From Candidatus Litorirhabdus singularis (lineage in GTDB: Bacteria; Pseudomonadota; Gammaproteobacteria; Pseudomonadales; Halieaceae), in the NCBI RefSeq assembly GCF_026262625.1, contig NZ_SHNN01000001.1, forward strand, positions 310,001 through 374,000: a DNA stretch of 64,000 nt, read 5' to 3'. The translations under genes and the position numbers were made by a program. Positions 63,668 to 64,000 of this stretch are shown here, in pieces (position 1 is the stretch's first letter; every line of letters begins with the position of its first letter). A model generated the notes under the pieces. It was not told the origin of the DNA, ran no database searches, and saw nothing but the letters and a program-made list of their open reading frames with translations.

Positions 63668-64000
63668 ATGGGACCCGGTACAGACCTTACCGCCGGCGTA
63701 CTCGGCGGACTCGGCCCTGAAGCCACCGTAGATTTTATGGCCAAGGTCATCGCTGCGACTGATGCCAGCTGCGATCAGGACCACATTCGCCTGTTGATCG
63801 ATCACAACCCAAAAGTTCCCAATCGCAACCAGGCATTAGCAGGCGAGACGCCCAGCGTGGGGCCTGAGCTGGCTGCCATGGCACAACGACTGGAGCAAGC
63901 CGGGGCCGACTTTCTGGTCATGGTATGCAATACCGCCCACGCCTACAGCGACGATATTCGCGCGGCGATCAGTATCCCCTTCGTCAGTATTATTGATGTC
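63668..64000 (+). CDS. Aspartate/glutamate racemase family, 3' end cut by window
   Basis: A 111-residue N-terminal part of a cytoplasmic racemase that interconverts L- and D-amino acids through two cysteines. Near the start are GVLGGLGPEATVDFMAKV and a catalytic Cys in FLVMVCNTAHAYSDD. ATG 63668 has GGAG 9 bases upstream; GTG 63662 is also in frame. The second catalytic Cys lies beyond the window. Confidence 0.9.
   Translation, partial: MGPGTDLTAGVLGGLGPEATVDFMAKVIAATDASCDQDHIRLLIDHNPKVPNRNQALAGETPSVGPELAAMAQRLEQAGADFLVMVCNTAHAYSDDIRAAISIPFVSIIDV

Overview
The window reads as chromosomal DNA of a free-living, probably marine Gammaproteobacterium. The opening order dapF / DUF484 gene / xerC / yigB-type HAD phosphatase, followed by PII-amtB, ubiK and comM, is a conserved gammaproteobacterial backbone. 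The accessory content (cytochrome P450, crotonase, several c-type cytochromes, two RND pumps, sulfatase, DUF3604 protein, many outer-membrane barrels) resembles the OM60/NOR5 (Halieaceae) type of genome. That placement is an inference from gene content; no rRNA is present. Coding density is high. There is one tRNA (Arg, anticodon CCG), no CRISPR array, and no insertion sequence or phage block that I could recognise.

Layout. 1-3.1 kb: housekeeping genes on the + strand (dapF truncated by the window edge, DUF484, xerC, HAD phosphatase). 3.1-6.3 kb: nitrogen block on the - strand, made of an outer-membrane protein, PII, amtB and, past a terminator, a second PII. A sigma-54-type promoter and two NtrC-like sites lie upstream of the block. 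6.3-13.8 kb: + strand ubiK, a NodZ-like glycosyltransferase candidate, crotonase, comM, P450 and rep. 13.8-15.9 kb: feoAB on the - strand under a Fur-like box. 15.9-20.2 kb: RND pump and adaptor. 20.3-25.0 kb: cytochrome c5, GST and a three-gene periplasmic cytochrome operon that includes a beta-helix/cytochrome c fusion. 25.2-31.6 kb: a - strand operon coding a 27-residue leader ORF, a LolA-like protein, two FtsX-type permeases, an ABC ATPase, an outer-membrane barrel and an AraC-type membrane regulator. 31.7-36.5 kb: tamB and tamA. 36.7-45.3 kb: cardiolipin synthase, tRNA-Arg, small enzymes and an acyl-CoA synthetase. 45.3-53.5 kb: a porin/amidohydrolase/sulfatase region with two AraC-like direct repeats and an OprB remnant. 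53.5-61.3 kb: a second RND pump with adaptor, a barrel and a triple-repeat secreted protein. 61.4-64.0 kb: a decayed DUF3604 tail, an intact DUF3604 gene and the start of an Asp/Glu racemase.

How they work together. The nitrogen block couples ammonium uptake (AmtB) to PII control and adds an outer-membrane component to the same NtrC regulon. The 26-31 kb operon looks like a dedicated Lol/MacB-like envelope export path with its own periplasmic carrier, outer-membrane partner and regulator. It is the best candidate for an undescribed system. The cytochrome operon looks like a periplasmic redox module built around a beta-helix protein. The 45-53 kb region looks like an uptake and degradation locus; one of its porins carries the remains of an amidohydrolase whose catalytic barrel is missing.
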